64,000 bases of DNA from Mactromeris polynyma (taxonomy: Eukaryota > Mollusca > Bivalvia > Venerida > Mactridae), in the NCBI GenBank assembly GCA_032209605.1, contig JASFXZ010000044.1, forward strand, positions 2,046,001 through 2,110,000, read 5' to 3'. The notes under the pieces are model-generated. The model searched no databases. It worked only from the letters and a program-made list of their open reading frames with translations, and was not told the DNA's origin. Position 1 is the stretch's first letter; each line of letters begins with the position of its first letter. The translations under genes and the position numbers were made by a program. Positions 1 through 13,500 of this stretch are shown here, piece by piece.

Positions 1-713
1 GACATTATTTAGTTGTATGCGCGTTAAATTATTCATGTACTGGAGATTAACAGTTTTCCTTTTGTAATGTTACACCACTTGAAACAAAAACATGCATGTA
101 TATATATATTTTGCGCATGAAACCACAACGAAAGGTATAGGCAGTAGTAAATGTGTGTTATTGTAAATCACAAACCTACGGTCGAACCTACAGGTCAAAT
201 GAATGTCTGCTTAATCGGAACCTGACTATAAAATCGTCCACATAGTAACGTTGCAAAACAAAAGTTACATAGTTCTTAACTCGGACTTTCTTATCGAGCA
301 CCTCTCTGTAATCACAATACTGCTAGCGGTTAAAACTGCAGTAAATGGAATTAGATTTTGATGCGACTGTATCAACTAGATCTAAATCGTTACGGTCTTC
401 TGCCACTGTAAGTTCTTGTACAATCAAAATCACGTGGGTCATTTTTATTCGACTAAACCATCTGTTTGTTTGCAAACCAATCTTAATCATTACTGGTTTA
501 AGTTTTTCAACCAAACTACAACAAAACTGAAACCTCAAACCTAAACTAGGTCTTGCAAAACAAATTCGCCCTTAGTTGAGGAAGAAAACTTTAATTCTAG
601 TTGTAAACCCAAAACACTGACCAGTCCAACCAGTTACCTCAGTCAGTACAACTATCCACCTCTGATTCAAGTGCAGCAGTTTTCTGATGCCTTTGTGGAG
701 GAACGGGTAAACA

Positions 714-780
714 CTGGTGGGTAACCAAGGAGCACTGGTTGGTAACCAAGGAGCACTGGTCGGTAACCAAGGAACACTGG
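714..780 (+). repeat. 21-bp tandem repeat, about 3 units
   Basis: Units resemble GTCGGTAACCAAGGAGCACTG. The same repeat occurs at the equivalent intron position in gene B (28180-28264) with four units, so it predates the gene duplication. A period of 21 keeps a frame open (SVTKEHW repeated), but there is no other sign that it is coding. Confidence 0.8.
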
Positions 781-810
781 GACCTTATTCACACAAAAAT
801 AAAACTTAGG

Positions 811-985
811 CTCGTTATTCCTTGTGGTCTGCTGGGCCATTCCTTGCGCCTCAGTTCCTTAATATATGTACCGTTTGACCTCCTTCTGTTTTGTGGATTG
901 TTGTTTTTCCGGAGATCTGCGTGGGGAGGCATTGTCTTATGTATGTGGCTTTCCCTGTAGTTACGTATTCTCTCTCTTTTATACT
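811..985 (+). repeat. dispersed repeat family R1, copy 1
   Basis: Shares long stretches, such as GGCCATTCCTTGCGCCT and GTGGGGAGG..TGTC, with 23575-23870 (+) and with the reverse complement of 18783-18995. Copies end near CTCTCTCTTTTATA. The class is unknown; it has no coding capacity of its own, and the small frame here is incidental. Confidence 0.7.
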
Positions 986-1383
986 TTAAAACGTTAAATT
1001 TCTGTTTACTCTTACTTTGTTGTTACAGTATAGATTTAAATAAATTGACTTGAGTGAAGGGTGGCTTATACCACCTAATCAGACAAAATGTCGTTTGTTT
1101 ATATTTAATGAAAACGAAAGGCTGGTAAATATAGTACGTTTGTATTTGCATTGTTTTAAGTCTGAGTTTCAGACTTACAATGACTGTGAATAAGACACTT
1201 GTTCAGGTCAACTGATCGAAAACTCCTACACAACATAACAAAATACTGTTGAGATTAATGCTTACCATGCATAACTGAAACTGCGCGGAAACACAGCGTT
1301 AAATGCAAATAATAGCACCACAATAACAGAAATTTAGCGTTTTATAGACAAAACGCACATGACATGACATTTTAACATTTCAG

Positions 1384-1567
1384 GAAGGAAGTCTGAACAT
1401 AGACGGTGACACATACGAGATGAACCCCGAACCTCCTGTCCATGTTGCTCGCTCGAAAGCGACTTCGGCTTATGTTCCTCATACTATTACAAAGGTGTCC
1501 AATCCCCCACGCCCAGAAACAGATCAGGAAGGGAGAGGATTTCCCGGAGCGGATTTCAAATATATAA
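1384..1567 (+). CDS. gene A exon 4: propeptide
   Basis: Acceptor TTTCAG and donor GTAAGA; 184 nt, starts in phase 0 and leaves one base. Encodes GSLNIDGDTYEMNPEP, typical of the end of a reprolysin propeptide, followed by a basic/hydroxyl segment ending near FKYI. Gene B has the same exon at 28676-28859 with the same length. Confidence 0.85.
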
Positions 1568-4500
1568 GTAAGAACATTAATTAATGACTGACTTTAGTAT
1601 TTGAGATTATGCGAACGAACTTGTACTAAAACCTCCTTAGCATATATTCATTACAATTGGTAGTAACTTCGATTATTAAATTTTCGAAGCTACATTAGTT
1701 TCAATTTATTAATACATTTGCAGCCGTACTAACATGGTTTTGCTAATTGCATATCACTGTTGTGTAAACCAATCAAATCTTATGTTAACCACCAAGACAA
1801 TTTCTCTTCAACCTAACAACGTTTGTAACCTTCACGCAGATTGGTTAACCTTTCGATAAAGGGTACGTTACCTTAATCCATTTTGGATCAGCAATTGTAA
1901 CATTTCGGCATTTCTTTTCAAGATATTTCTTGTTTATAATTTACCGGTTTTTACGTGTTCCTTAAAATGCAACTACAAATCTTTGTGTCTTGACACTCTC
2001 CGAAACAGAGTTAAGTGGGTGTGTTGCTTACAGTTGGGGAGATAAGTGTGTTCGACTCATCCATAAGTGATGCTCGAATTACTAGTGCTCGAGTTGAGCT
2101 GATGTAACAATGGACCAGGAATTCAACTGATATTCGTTTTTGAATGAATAAAAGAGAAAAGAGTGCGTTTGGTTGTATTATTGTCCACTCTCACTCGACT
2201 TATACCTCGACTTATTACTACTCGAGTTGAACTGGAGTGACGGTCCAATTTGTGTTGTGTTAATGAGTAATTCAGTATTCTTTTATCATTAATTCTGTTT
2301 AATTTATTAATATGCAGATGAAGAAGTTGAGAGAGGTAACGATGACGGTATCCCTATTCCAGGTTTGTTGTAAATTGTTTGAACTCGACTGAAATTTAAC
2401 AAATACATATAATCTAAATCTACGTATTTCACCAATAATATACCACTGAAGTGGATGTAATTTATTCATTCATTATATTTTCCGTTTTCGTCTGTCCCAG
2501 TACCTTCAACAGAAGCCAACAGTCAGCTTTATTTTGCATCTGTGGTTTCGTTTACTTATAGCTACAGACAATAAGTATCTGTTTAGTCCGCTCTCCACGC
2601 ATGGATGAAAAACAATATCAATCTAGCGTCTATATCTGACAAAAAAATAATTATTTTATACAAGTGTTACATCACCATTTGTCATTGGTTTTAATCAAGA
2701 AAGTTAAATTTAATATAATCTCCATGCTTTATCTGTCAAATATGTATTTAAAGGGATTCATAATAAGTCGACTCTCGCTAACTCGTAGTATTCTACAATG
2801 AACTTCCTTGCTGGCAAACATATCCATGTGATTTTAATCATTTGATTTTGAAATATGACTCCACGACTGTGTTCTCTGTGCAGTGTAATCGGAGCAAACT
2901 TGCACAACAATATTGAATGTGACAGTCCAGATATGTTTCAAAATGAGGATGCTGATAATTGTTTTGAAAGGTGTAAACAAAGAGAGAGAGAGAATATGTT
3001 GCTACATGGAACGTCAACTATCAACGAAATATCGAAACCGACAGCAAAATATTAAATCGAAAAATAGCTCACCGTTCCAGTTTAACTCAACTTGAAGCAA
3101 ATAGTGATACGATAAAGGAGATAACTATGGGAATTTAGAAAAATGTTGACTTTTTGGGATTATAAATCGCCACCTACAGATTTTATCAATTTTGTTTTTT
3201 TAACTAAATTAGATGAAGAAGACACAAGATCATATGACGACGGAAAAGTCCCCGGTAAGTATAACATATAAATTACAGTTGTACTGGCCGTCATTAATAA
3301 GAATAGTAATAAATCTTTATTTAAAAACAGTAACAGAAATTCGCTATTGTGAATATTAAATCATTATGCAGTAAAACATCACCTAAGGACCACCCTATAT
3401 AATAAGACGACCTCGAAATTAAGAGCACAATTTTAAGTCCATTTTCACTGTTAAGCTCTTTATTCAATCTCAATACTCAGACTTCCTCTATGATAAATGT
3501 GTTTAATCGCAATTTTGTCACAATGATATATATCAAAACTAGACCTAAAATACATCACATCTTGAACAGAATGTGCCTTGGAAAAAATCAAATTAAACGG
3601 TAATCTCTAATTCAGACGAACCTAGCCCCAAAACTGAACTTGCAGATCTGTTGAGGTCCGTACTTCATCTTAGAGAACTTAACAGCGCAGCCAAGGTAAG
3701 AAAAACAATAAAACCGGAGTTTCCTTACTGCGCATGCGCTTAGGAAGTTGCGAATTTGAAATCTTTGAAATTTAAAAAAATCACTCATAGAATGATAGAG
3801 ATAAGACATAGAAGATATTTGTTGATTTCGATGGAAGATCGAATTTTATTTCACGAGTGGTCAAAAGAAATATATATTTTCACGAGTGGCGTAGCCACGA
3901 GTGAAATTATACTTTTCTTTTGACCACGAGTGAAAACATACTTTTCTTTTGACCACGAGTGAAATAAATTCGATGTTCCATCTAAATCAACTAAAATTCT
4001 TTTTATTTTATGTTTTTTAAAGAATTAAACATTATTTTGACCAATAACTACTCGAGCGTCTCATTTACTACCCTGTGCGGTGCCTCTGTAGCCGCTTTAC
4101 AACCATATCGATTTTTCAACAACCGCTGACAAAATAGTGCGAACTCTTACCAATTTATTAAACTTCACAGCATTGAAAAGTCGATAAAACAACAACTTGA
4201 TAAGAAATATTGAGACAATTTAATTATTGTTTCACATTAAATTATACATTAACAAAATATATATTCGAAATTATGCAACAACTTTTGGCGTAGCAATATT
4301 CATTGCACATCGATAAATTATCAAAGCGCGATGCCCTGTTGGAAATGAAATTGACAACACGTAAAGATGGAAATAACTTGTTAACAAAGAACTTTGAAAT
4401 TTGGAGAACGCTTTTAAACAGTCAGTAGTAACTGACGAGTTTTGCACATGCATAACGGTCACTGTCACTGTCAGAGATGACACGAACTGTCTTCAATGGT

Positions 4501-7500
4501 CTGCCGAGAGGGGTTTCTTCGCGTGGCTACGCTTCATCAGATACAGAATACCTCAGCCTGCTCAGGTTTTGTACATTCGAATTGTTGACCATTTGGGAGA
4601 GTCCCATTTATCTAGATTCCGTGTGGTTGAAATTGACGTTTCCGTGAAAATAGCTGTGCCATGTTAACTAGAGCTATATTGTTAAATGTTGCAGACGAAA
4701 AATAAAGTAGCTTTAGTTTTCGACGTTACAGGCACTTAAATCAAAATACCCGCATGGCAAGATATCGCTATGTAAATAAATAGATATAAAGAACATTCAT
4801 TTGTTCGAAATTATATGAAATACAAGCGGAAAACAACCGCATCTTACTGCGAAATGTCAACAAATATACCGGATGATGACGTCATGGTGTTCTAGTATAT
4901 GTACAAAAGAGAGGTCATTTTGTGATTTATTCTCATTTCAATACAAAGGGAGGCAATTCAATTTAGTTGGGGTTACAAGTGGGGTAAAAAGTAGTCCCGA
5001 AAATCGGAACAGTGAAAATACCAATTTTTATTCCACTGATAAATCTCTATAAACCACTGGAAAGCATAAAATAAAGCTTTGTAATATTTCTTTTCCAGAA
5101 AATACTTTCAAACACAAATCGTCAGAAAAGACAAACTCAACTGCTTGCTGTAGAAATCGTGGCCGTCGTTGACCCAATATTTTGGGAAAAGTAAGTAATC
5201 AAAGTACTCAAAGTACATAACTTGCTATAATCGATACGTCTTTTACTACATAGAGATGACCTGAAACTGAAGATAGAAATATTATATTGAGAATACAGAA
5301 AAGTGGGATGTCTTATTCTATGTTATTTGAAATGTTGAACTGATTCCGTCACTCTCACACAATCTATTGTGAATAATTATCATGTTTATTTGTTGTTGGT
5401 TTTTTTGTATTGTTTTTTTTTCATTACTTAACTGTACTAATTTGCTACTTTGACCAAATGTTGTACATATGTTGTATGGATGAGGAGCTCTACTCAAATG
5501 CAAAATAGAGTTTCTGTTCTGTTCTGATATTTAACTCTATAAGTAGTAAATAAACACAACAAACCCTAAAAGTCTCTCTAGCTTATTATATTGGATCAAT
5601 ATCGAAAGTAAACTAAAATTCTGATTTGTGCTATTTGTTTCTTAAATTTCAACTCTTTTATTTAACCACAAAGAGTATCGCTGAATTTTTTTGTCAGCAA
5701 GAAAAATCTTTTCTTAAAATAAACAAAAACAATCTCCCTTTTTATAGATGAATTCCTGACCTGACATCGCAATATGAATAAAAACAAACTTTTTACTGGT
5801 TAAGTTTAATCATTTATATTTATATATATATATCATTTATATTTATATATATATATATATATATACACATGCATCTTATTTAAGCAAGCATAGAAATATA
5901 ATTACATAAAAAAGGGTTTGGTCAAAAGATTTCACACCAACATCTACGCCCCCCCCCCCCCCATACACACCTCCAAAGTTATTCACATAAATTAACTACA
6001 GTTCCAGTAAAATTTTAAACGAATCGTCGATTTTGTTAAGTTCTGATTGTCTATTGCACATATGCATTTTTTTTTAATTTAGTTATTATGCCACAACGTC
6101 CGCCAACAACGGTATGAACCGGACACAAGCGACAGAGTTTGTCATCCGTGAGAAATTAGCGCATGTTATAAACGGGGTAAGTCTTTCAACTATTTCTAGG
6201 GCGGCAACCCCTGATAATATTCAACACTGATTAAAAATGGCTGCAAAATTGATAAAATTGTATTCCCCTGGAATCACAGTGGCTGGGAGTAATGTATCAT
6301 AAGTTATGAAACCACTCCAATTTCCAGCTCGAGTTATTGTAATAATGACCCATGATATAAAATATATGTACCACTTCCGCTAAATGTTGTGTAATATTTG
6401 CTTCAAAAAGGGACATCACTTCCGGTTCAAGCAACATTGCCATTGATACAAAATGGCCGCTACCTTAACAGTACATTAACGATCTCCGTTACATTCGTAC
6501 TGATTTCGCCCGTCAAATACAAATCTAATCAACCAGATCCGAGAGAATGCAAGCAAAGAATACAGCCATTCCATGGTCCAAAATTTAATACATATGATTT
6601 TTTCCTCCACCTGATTTATTTCTGTAGCCTCGTTCTTAAATAATGCTAAACCACCCTAATAGTTACATGATTTAAGGTACTTTTGTTTTGATTTTGTCAA
6701 ATATTTCTGACTTCTTACATGTGCAAGTCTGTGTAGTACATAGTTGGTTTCAGTACATAAAAATTGGAAGAAATAAGAAAATAAATGTGATTTTCAATTT
6801 ATCGGTTTATTTTTGAAAGGCTCAGTGTTTTCAGAAAGAAAACGGGCCATTATTTTTTGAGGAAGGTAAAAACTATAAAATTTTCAAATTTTAGCCGCGT
6901 TATTATGTAGATCGAAACAACAACAGTTTCATTTTTCGCAAAAAGTATGCCAATGATGGAATGCTTACCTTAAGAGTAATAAGGCCTGTTGCACAGTAAA
7001 TGTCCCAATTTTGTTAGCATCTAAGGCAAAAAATAAAGTTTCTTGTATTTTTATCATATTTACTTTTTTGGATACTATGATACATATAGAAACATGTCCC
7101 ATTGATAAAAAGATAACTTTTTGTTTGGTATTTGTTATTTTTACCTTTAAATATAACTCTGACTGGGAGGGGATGGACATTACAAGTCAATGAAAAGTCT
7201 GTCTCTAAAAGATGAAGAAACACAAAATAACAACTTAAAATGTATTATTTGTTTTACATAATTATCCAAGAAATAGCATACTCTTATAGAATTTATACTT
7301 TTTAGCTAAAATTCTTGCTTAATTATGTCCTTCCAACCAATAATTTGAAATCGATCAAGATTGTTTCTCTCCATTTTATCTATTTCTTGTCTTCTGGTTT
7401 TAATCAGTTGCAATTGATATATAACATAGATATATGAAATCATCAATATATCTGGATGCTGTGATAACATTATATTAGTTTTCTAAACTAAAATAATTGA

Positions 7501-10500
7501 CTTATGTCAGCATTCAAGCAAGTATTTGTACATTTTCTTTGCTTAGGACGGACCTCACTTCATAAATTGGTAATGAAGGCTTATTTCGTTTAACTAAAAT
7601 GACCAGAATCACTTATAATATCAATAATTATTGAGATTAAAGACAACGAACTAAAACATATATAGCTATAAACATGTATGTAGACAATTTTTGGTAAATA
7701 TCAGTGAAAAATTAAAATAATGGTGATATACCGGTATTGGTTTCTCACTGTTAAGTTTTTCTTTCAAAAGTGATTTATAAGAGTAAGACAAGTTCTTATT
7801 TCTTCATTATTTCATTTGCACTGGGGTTTAACAATTTATGTAATTATAGATATTTGAAATATACCATGTTTAAAATCCTAAATATCACACATATGTTGAT
7901 TTAATTTTTTAATAAATACACTTATTTTCTAACATTCAAGGCAAGTCTGATCAACTATTTTTTATAAATTGTCTTTTAGTTAAAGTCCATAAAAAGAATT
8001 TACACTTTCTCAACTTTACTGTATATATATATGTGTCAGATGGTGACAGCAAGTACTGATTGATGTATATTGGGCTCCCACTGGGCCAGACACTGTGAAA
8101 TGCTGATTAGGGGTCTGGATAAGATTGATATCTAGATAGTGCATACAGGGGACAATATTGTTTATTGCATAACATTGTATAATGTGTCCAACCTAATACT
8201 GTCCTTGTTTCTGGCTCTGTTTCTGAGTTTTATCATATTATCTTTAAGTATAATTTATGGAATTCATAGCAATATGTGTAGCAGGATTTATTGAAGATTT
8301 GAGAAATAATCCTAATATTGTAATGTCCGTCCCTTTTTTGTAATGTCCGTCCCCACACTAAATTATTTGTTTTAAAGACTGTATTGTCAATTTTAAGAAA
8401 TAATTTTTACTACATGGATTTTAACATATATAGGCCCTTCATTATAAAATATTTTTGATGATTATAGTAGAAAAAATATCCTTTTATTGTCAAAAAGATG
8501 CCAATTTTTGCATTTTTGTTGCAGTATAGTATGAAATAGGTCCCTACCACTAAGATGCTTCACTATGAAGTAGATTTTTCTTTCTTTCTAGACAAAATAA
8601 AGGTTGTCTATGTACATAAACATAATTTTTTTCCTAAACTTGATGCCTAAAATGACTTTCATTCACACTAAATAACATTATACATAAGGGGACGGACATT
8701 ACGGGGACGGACATTACAGATAACATTTCATTTTTTGCAAATCATTCCATTATAACCAAGAATAAACCACAAATATGGACTGACATGGTAATATAATGAT
8801 AAAATGTATTGAATAATATGTTTTATTAAACATTTTTTGTACTTATTCTTAAAAATCACATGGGGGACGGACATTACACTTTTTTTGACACAACTTGCTA
8901 AGTAGAAAAATATTTGTAAAATAAAAAAATATTGTTGATATTCTTGGCATGTATATTACATCATCCTTTTATTGGACTTATTGTCTTTATAAATATGTAG
9001 AGATTGTGGATTTCTTTTATTTATATTGTCCTTTTAATTAAAAAAGTAGAATATAGGGAAATACAAAAATGGAGACCATTACATCGGTACCTAATTTGGT
9101 TTTTCAAACATAAATTAGCAAGTATTTATGCTACAGCATTATGCCTTATACCAAACTAACAAGCATGGAATTCTTCAAAGGAAAAGCAAATGTCTTATGC
9201 AAAAGACCTATTGGTTTTCTCATAATAGTGTGTAGATTTAAAACTTGATGTATGTTTGTGTTTGCATTCATTTTTTTCAAAATTAAGTTTGTAGTTTTAC
9301 AGAATTTAGCTTGTACAACTATTTTTTTAAAAATGGACAAAATACTGTGCAACAGGCCATAAAGGTTGTTGTTGTTGCTGTTGTCAATATCAAGTCATAA
9401 TAGTTTTATCAGTTTGCAGCGGATTAGGTTTTCATAAATAGGTTTTTTTTCAGCGAAAGCAAATATTGCCTGGTGATAAAAGTATTATTTGGGAAATACG
9501 TTTTACTGTAACTTAAATACATTCAATAATTATGCTAGTATGTTGAGTATGTATACTCCACGCCATTAAAACGCAACTCAAAATTGCCCGATTGTCTACA
9601 CGGTGGTGTTATAAAGAAATAATTATATCTAAATTCTCAAACACAACTTTCTAAACTTAGTTAATTATGAAAATAGGACCATAGTTTGATTTCTTTTTGA
9701 TGAATGATTCACATAGTTGTAACAATAATACGCGTTTTTCACTTGGAACAGAAATAGCTACGTTTTTAATGGCGTTAATTTTATATTTAATCCTAAATGT
9801 TGAATGTTTTACACTTCAGGTCAGTTTGAGATATGAATCTATCGACGACCCTGCTTTGGACATGTATGTGACTATATCCAGTTTCCTGTTCTATAAGGTG
9901 AGTCATACCAAACATTTACTGGTATGGTTAATTTTCATTGAAATTCAATTGCAATCATCGATACAGACATGCTGCTCTCGGTACTTTATTCAGTAACAAA
10001 AATACAGTATCAAAGATCGTCCTTGATTTTGTTGAATGAAGCAACTAAATAAACATTGTCCGATTCTTGATATTGTAAATGTCAAACTTGCCCTCTGTCA
10101 TCATTAAAGTGACAGTGGTATCAATCGTAAACATTGGAACATGAAAGAAAACATCTACTGCAGCTTACACTCGTTCAATATCACCTATATCAAATTATTG
10201 ATATTACATATATATAGTCTAAGTGTGATGTTTTACTCTATCTTATTTCTTATTTATTTTTATTTTATTTTGAAATGTTCAATTTATTTCCTTCACTCTC
10301 ACACACAAACATTGTATTGAATCAGTATCATGTTTTCATATATGTTTATTTGTTGCTTCTTTTTGTTTTTGTTTTTGGTTTTTTTCTTCATTACTTTACT
10401 TTGCTAATTTGCTATTTTGTTTGTACCTTGACAATGTGTTGTACATATGTAGTATGAATGAGGAGCTTTGCTTAAATCCGAAATAACGTTTCTGTTCTGT

Positions 10501-13500
10501 TCTGTTCTATCAAACGTAAAGACATTTTGTTCCATTGTCATCGGTTATTTTTGTTTCGTCTTTGAAAAGAAGGCCATATAAAAGCCAGCAGGATTTGTTT
10601 ACAAAAAAGTCATGTTTTGACCTTGTCGCGATTTCTATAATTTGTCAGTTTGCTTCCGTGAATTTCTGTATATGTATTCAACTCTTGTTGGGTCTTGCAC
10701 GTTTTCAGACAATATCGGATTCAAATCCACTGTCACCATCCGTGCAGACCTACGTCATAGATGGTAAAAAACTCGCAGATAGTCATGTATACATATACAA
10801 CTTAGTTGAGTGGGCACAAACACTAAAAGGCGTATCACATGATGACCATTATATGGTATTTTCTGGGTGAGTTGGACATCTTTTATTACAATGAACCCTC
10901 TCTATCCGAACCTTTCTAATTGGAAAACCTTTATAATACGAACATTTTCTTTGGTCAGAACAAGTTTGGATTATAGAGGTTTCCCTGTATCATTAACAAC
11001 ATATTTTTAACACATTTTAAGTACTAAGTTGATCAAAGCACGTCGCAGAATATGTTTCAAAATTAAGACCAACCCTTTTCATAAGACATGTATTTTCGCA
11101 ATTCATTGGTGCGCAATGCGCGTTTTTTCTAGGACAGTCGGACCTCGTTCACCCGCATCTTCTGGTCAGAAATTTTATTTCGAATGATTCATAATTTCGA
11201 ATAGCCCATTTCAACTCATTTCCTTCTGTGACATTTGACTACGTTCATGTGTCTTCCACCTCTGATTCATCCACTGACCGTCATGAATAACAGAAAACGA
11301 AATGAAAGATGGCGTTAAACAAAGAAACACATATTTTTTGTACCTTCAGAAATTGTTTTATTTTGTGACTATGCATTTTTGGAAGCGCTTATATTTTGTG
11401 TCTATGTTACAGATATGAACTGTATAAAGGTGGGGACACAGGAAATACCGGAGTGCTTGGTGTGGCTTACGTCGGCGGTGCATGTGGCAGATACCGCGTG
11501 TCCGTCCAACAGGACGGCCACTACTTCGAACTGACCAGCGTAGCAGCCCACGAACTTGGACATAAGTAATGTGTTTTACTTCTTTGAAGCTTATCATACT
11601 GCATGGCATCTTTTTCGCATGGTGCTTATCAACAAATGGTGTTCCTGAAACAATGTTTATCTATTTATCTAGTCTCATTCTTGTATAAACAATACGTGCA
11701 ACATTCCAGAAATAATGTAAATACTAACACAGTAAACACTAAATAGTTTTAATAATCAATATCAGAGAGTCACTGCACTAATATTAATCACTGTTTAATA
11801 TTTAAAGATTATTTGCCACATGCAAGTATATATATTTCGTTTGATGAGGTTCATTAGCACCGTAAACCTTGATCTTCAAGCAAGTAATAAAAGTCTCGAA
11901 AAATTCTTCGTTTTTTTCTTATGGACGTGTTAGATCGATTTTCGGGTTACGATAATGTTTTACATTAGAGGGGTGATATGAACTACTACGCCTTATGAAT
12001 AGATGCAGCTATACTAACCTAACGTGCATTCTGCTTACCGACTTTATCTTGTTAATTTGGACCACGTTCGTTATATTTACAGCCTCGGTTCGAGCCATGA
12101 TGGTTCTGGCTCATCGTCAGGTTGCTCACCGAACAACAAATACCTTATGGCTCCTTTTATAACCAGTTTTTCCTCTGGGGAAGCATATTCAGTCAATCCA
12201 TGGAGGTTTTCGTCATGCTCTATTGCAGCGTTCAAGTCCTTCATAGGAAGGTATGTACTAAAACATAAATAAACTGGACACACGACATTTGTTGACTGTC
12301 TGTAACGTTGGTGAATAAAACCTTCAAACCCAAATCAATGATAAGACCACCTCAGATTTAAGAACACCATTTTCAAGTCCACTTTCACTGTTTTGCTCTT
12401 TATCCAACCTCAATATTAAGACAACTTCAATATTAAAACCAGTTTATCAAGGGTCCCAAGGGTGGTCTTAATATTGAGGATTAACTGTATTAACAGTGAA
12501 ACCTCATAAGACCATATTTGGTTCCGAAGAAATTCAGTCATAGTTGTGAGATGGTCAGATGACAGAGATAAATATTGAAGAAATGTTAAAAACCTGTCCA
12601 TGAAAATACAGTTTTGTGTATTGAAGTGGTCTTAATTTCGAGGTGGTCTTTAAGTTATATTTTACTCTATATTTATACCAATATATTATACTCGATTAGA
12701 TTGAAAGTTTTATGCTCTTTGAAATGCGCTCGCGTCCACTTCCTGGAAAAAATATATCTGTGTCCTATGAAGAGATGTGGACCTGACCTCTGTAAGACTC
12801 GAACTCACAACCAGTAGGATGAGGGTCCGGCACCTTATCTAATACATTACCCCTGCCACTCTCGCACATTCGTTTTAAAATGATCATTTTATTCTATCAA
12901 CTTGAATTTTCATTTAACCACCTAAATTAGCCTCATTTCACCGTAGTGTATATACAACCTAAAACAATAGATCAAAGGACTGAAAGTCCTGAGAGCGCAT
13001 CAAAGATTGCCAGTTTTCCTAATTAGCTTATTCGAAACCAATACTCGACTATTTGGGTAAACTTATTGGCCAAAAATGACACAAATAATCCAGGAAAGCC
13101 GTTTATATCAAGACTTCCGCCATTCCACAATTGACATATCCCTGAAAATCAGCCATACAACTCATCAATCCAATAATCTCAGAGGTCTTAACATGTTCTA
13201 TTTCTTAAGAGGATGAATATGGCGGTACTTCGAGTAGATGGTCCGGTTGACGATGATTGCAATAAGACGCTAAAGCGCCTCAATAAAAATCGGGTTTATT
13301 TGACATACACTATGAAAATGTTTCTGAGGGCGGAGATTTATATATATAGCACATGAATATCATAAGTAATCTCCCCTTCTACATATACGACAGAATGAAT
13401 AAAGAAGGGGAGAGAACTCGTGAATGAAGCTGTCATCGAGTGCGCTTGATACGATTTGTGAACTTGTTAAAATACGTTTAGGAGGTCAATCTCCATTGAA

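Larger units (their letters stand above)
1..1383. other. upstream/intronic sequence of gene A, no exon seen
   Basis: By comparison with gene B this stretch corresponds to the intron before propeptide exon 4. Homology to B starts near 650 (B near 28115). The first three exons of gene A are not visible here, so they lie upstream of the window or are lost. The stretch holds a 21-bp tandem repeat (714-780) and one copy of a dispersed repeat (811-985). Bases 1-600 show nothing I recognise. Confidence 0.6.

Noticed and set aside
739..960. 73-codon frame with SVTKEHW repeats
   Set aside because: The 21-bp tandem repeat keeps a frame open, then it runs into dispersed repeat R1.
4401..4667. 88-codon frame in gene A intron 7
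   Set aside because: It lies in an insertion absent from gene B, matches no family I know and has no splice or promoter context.
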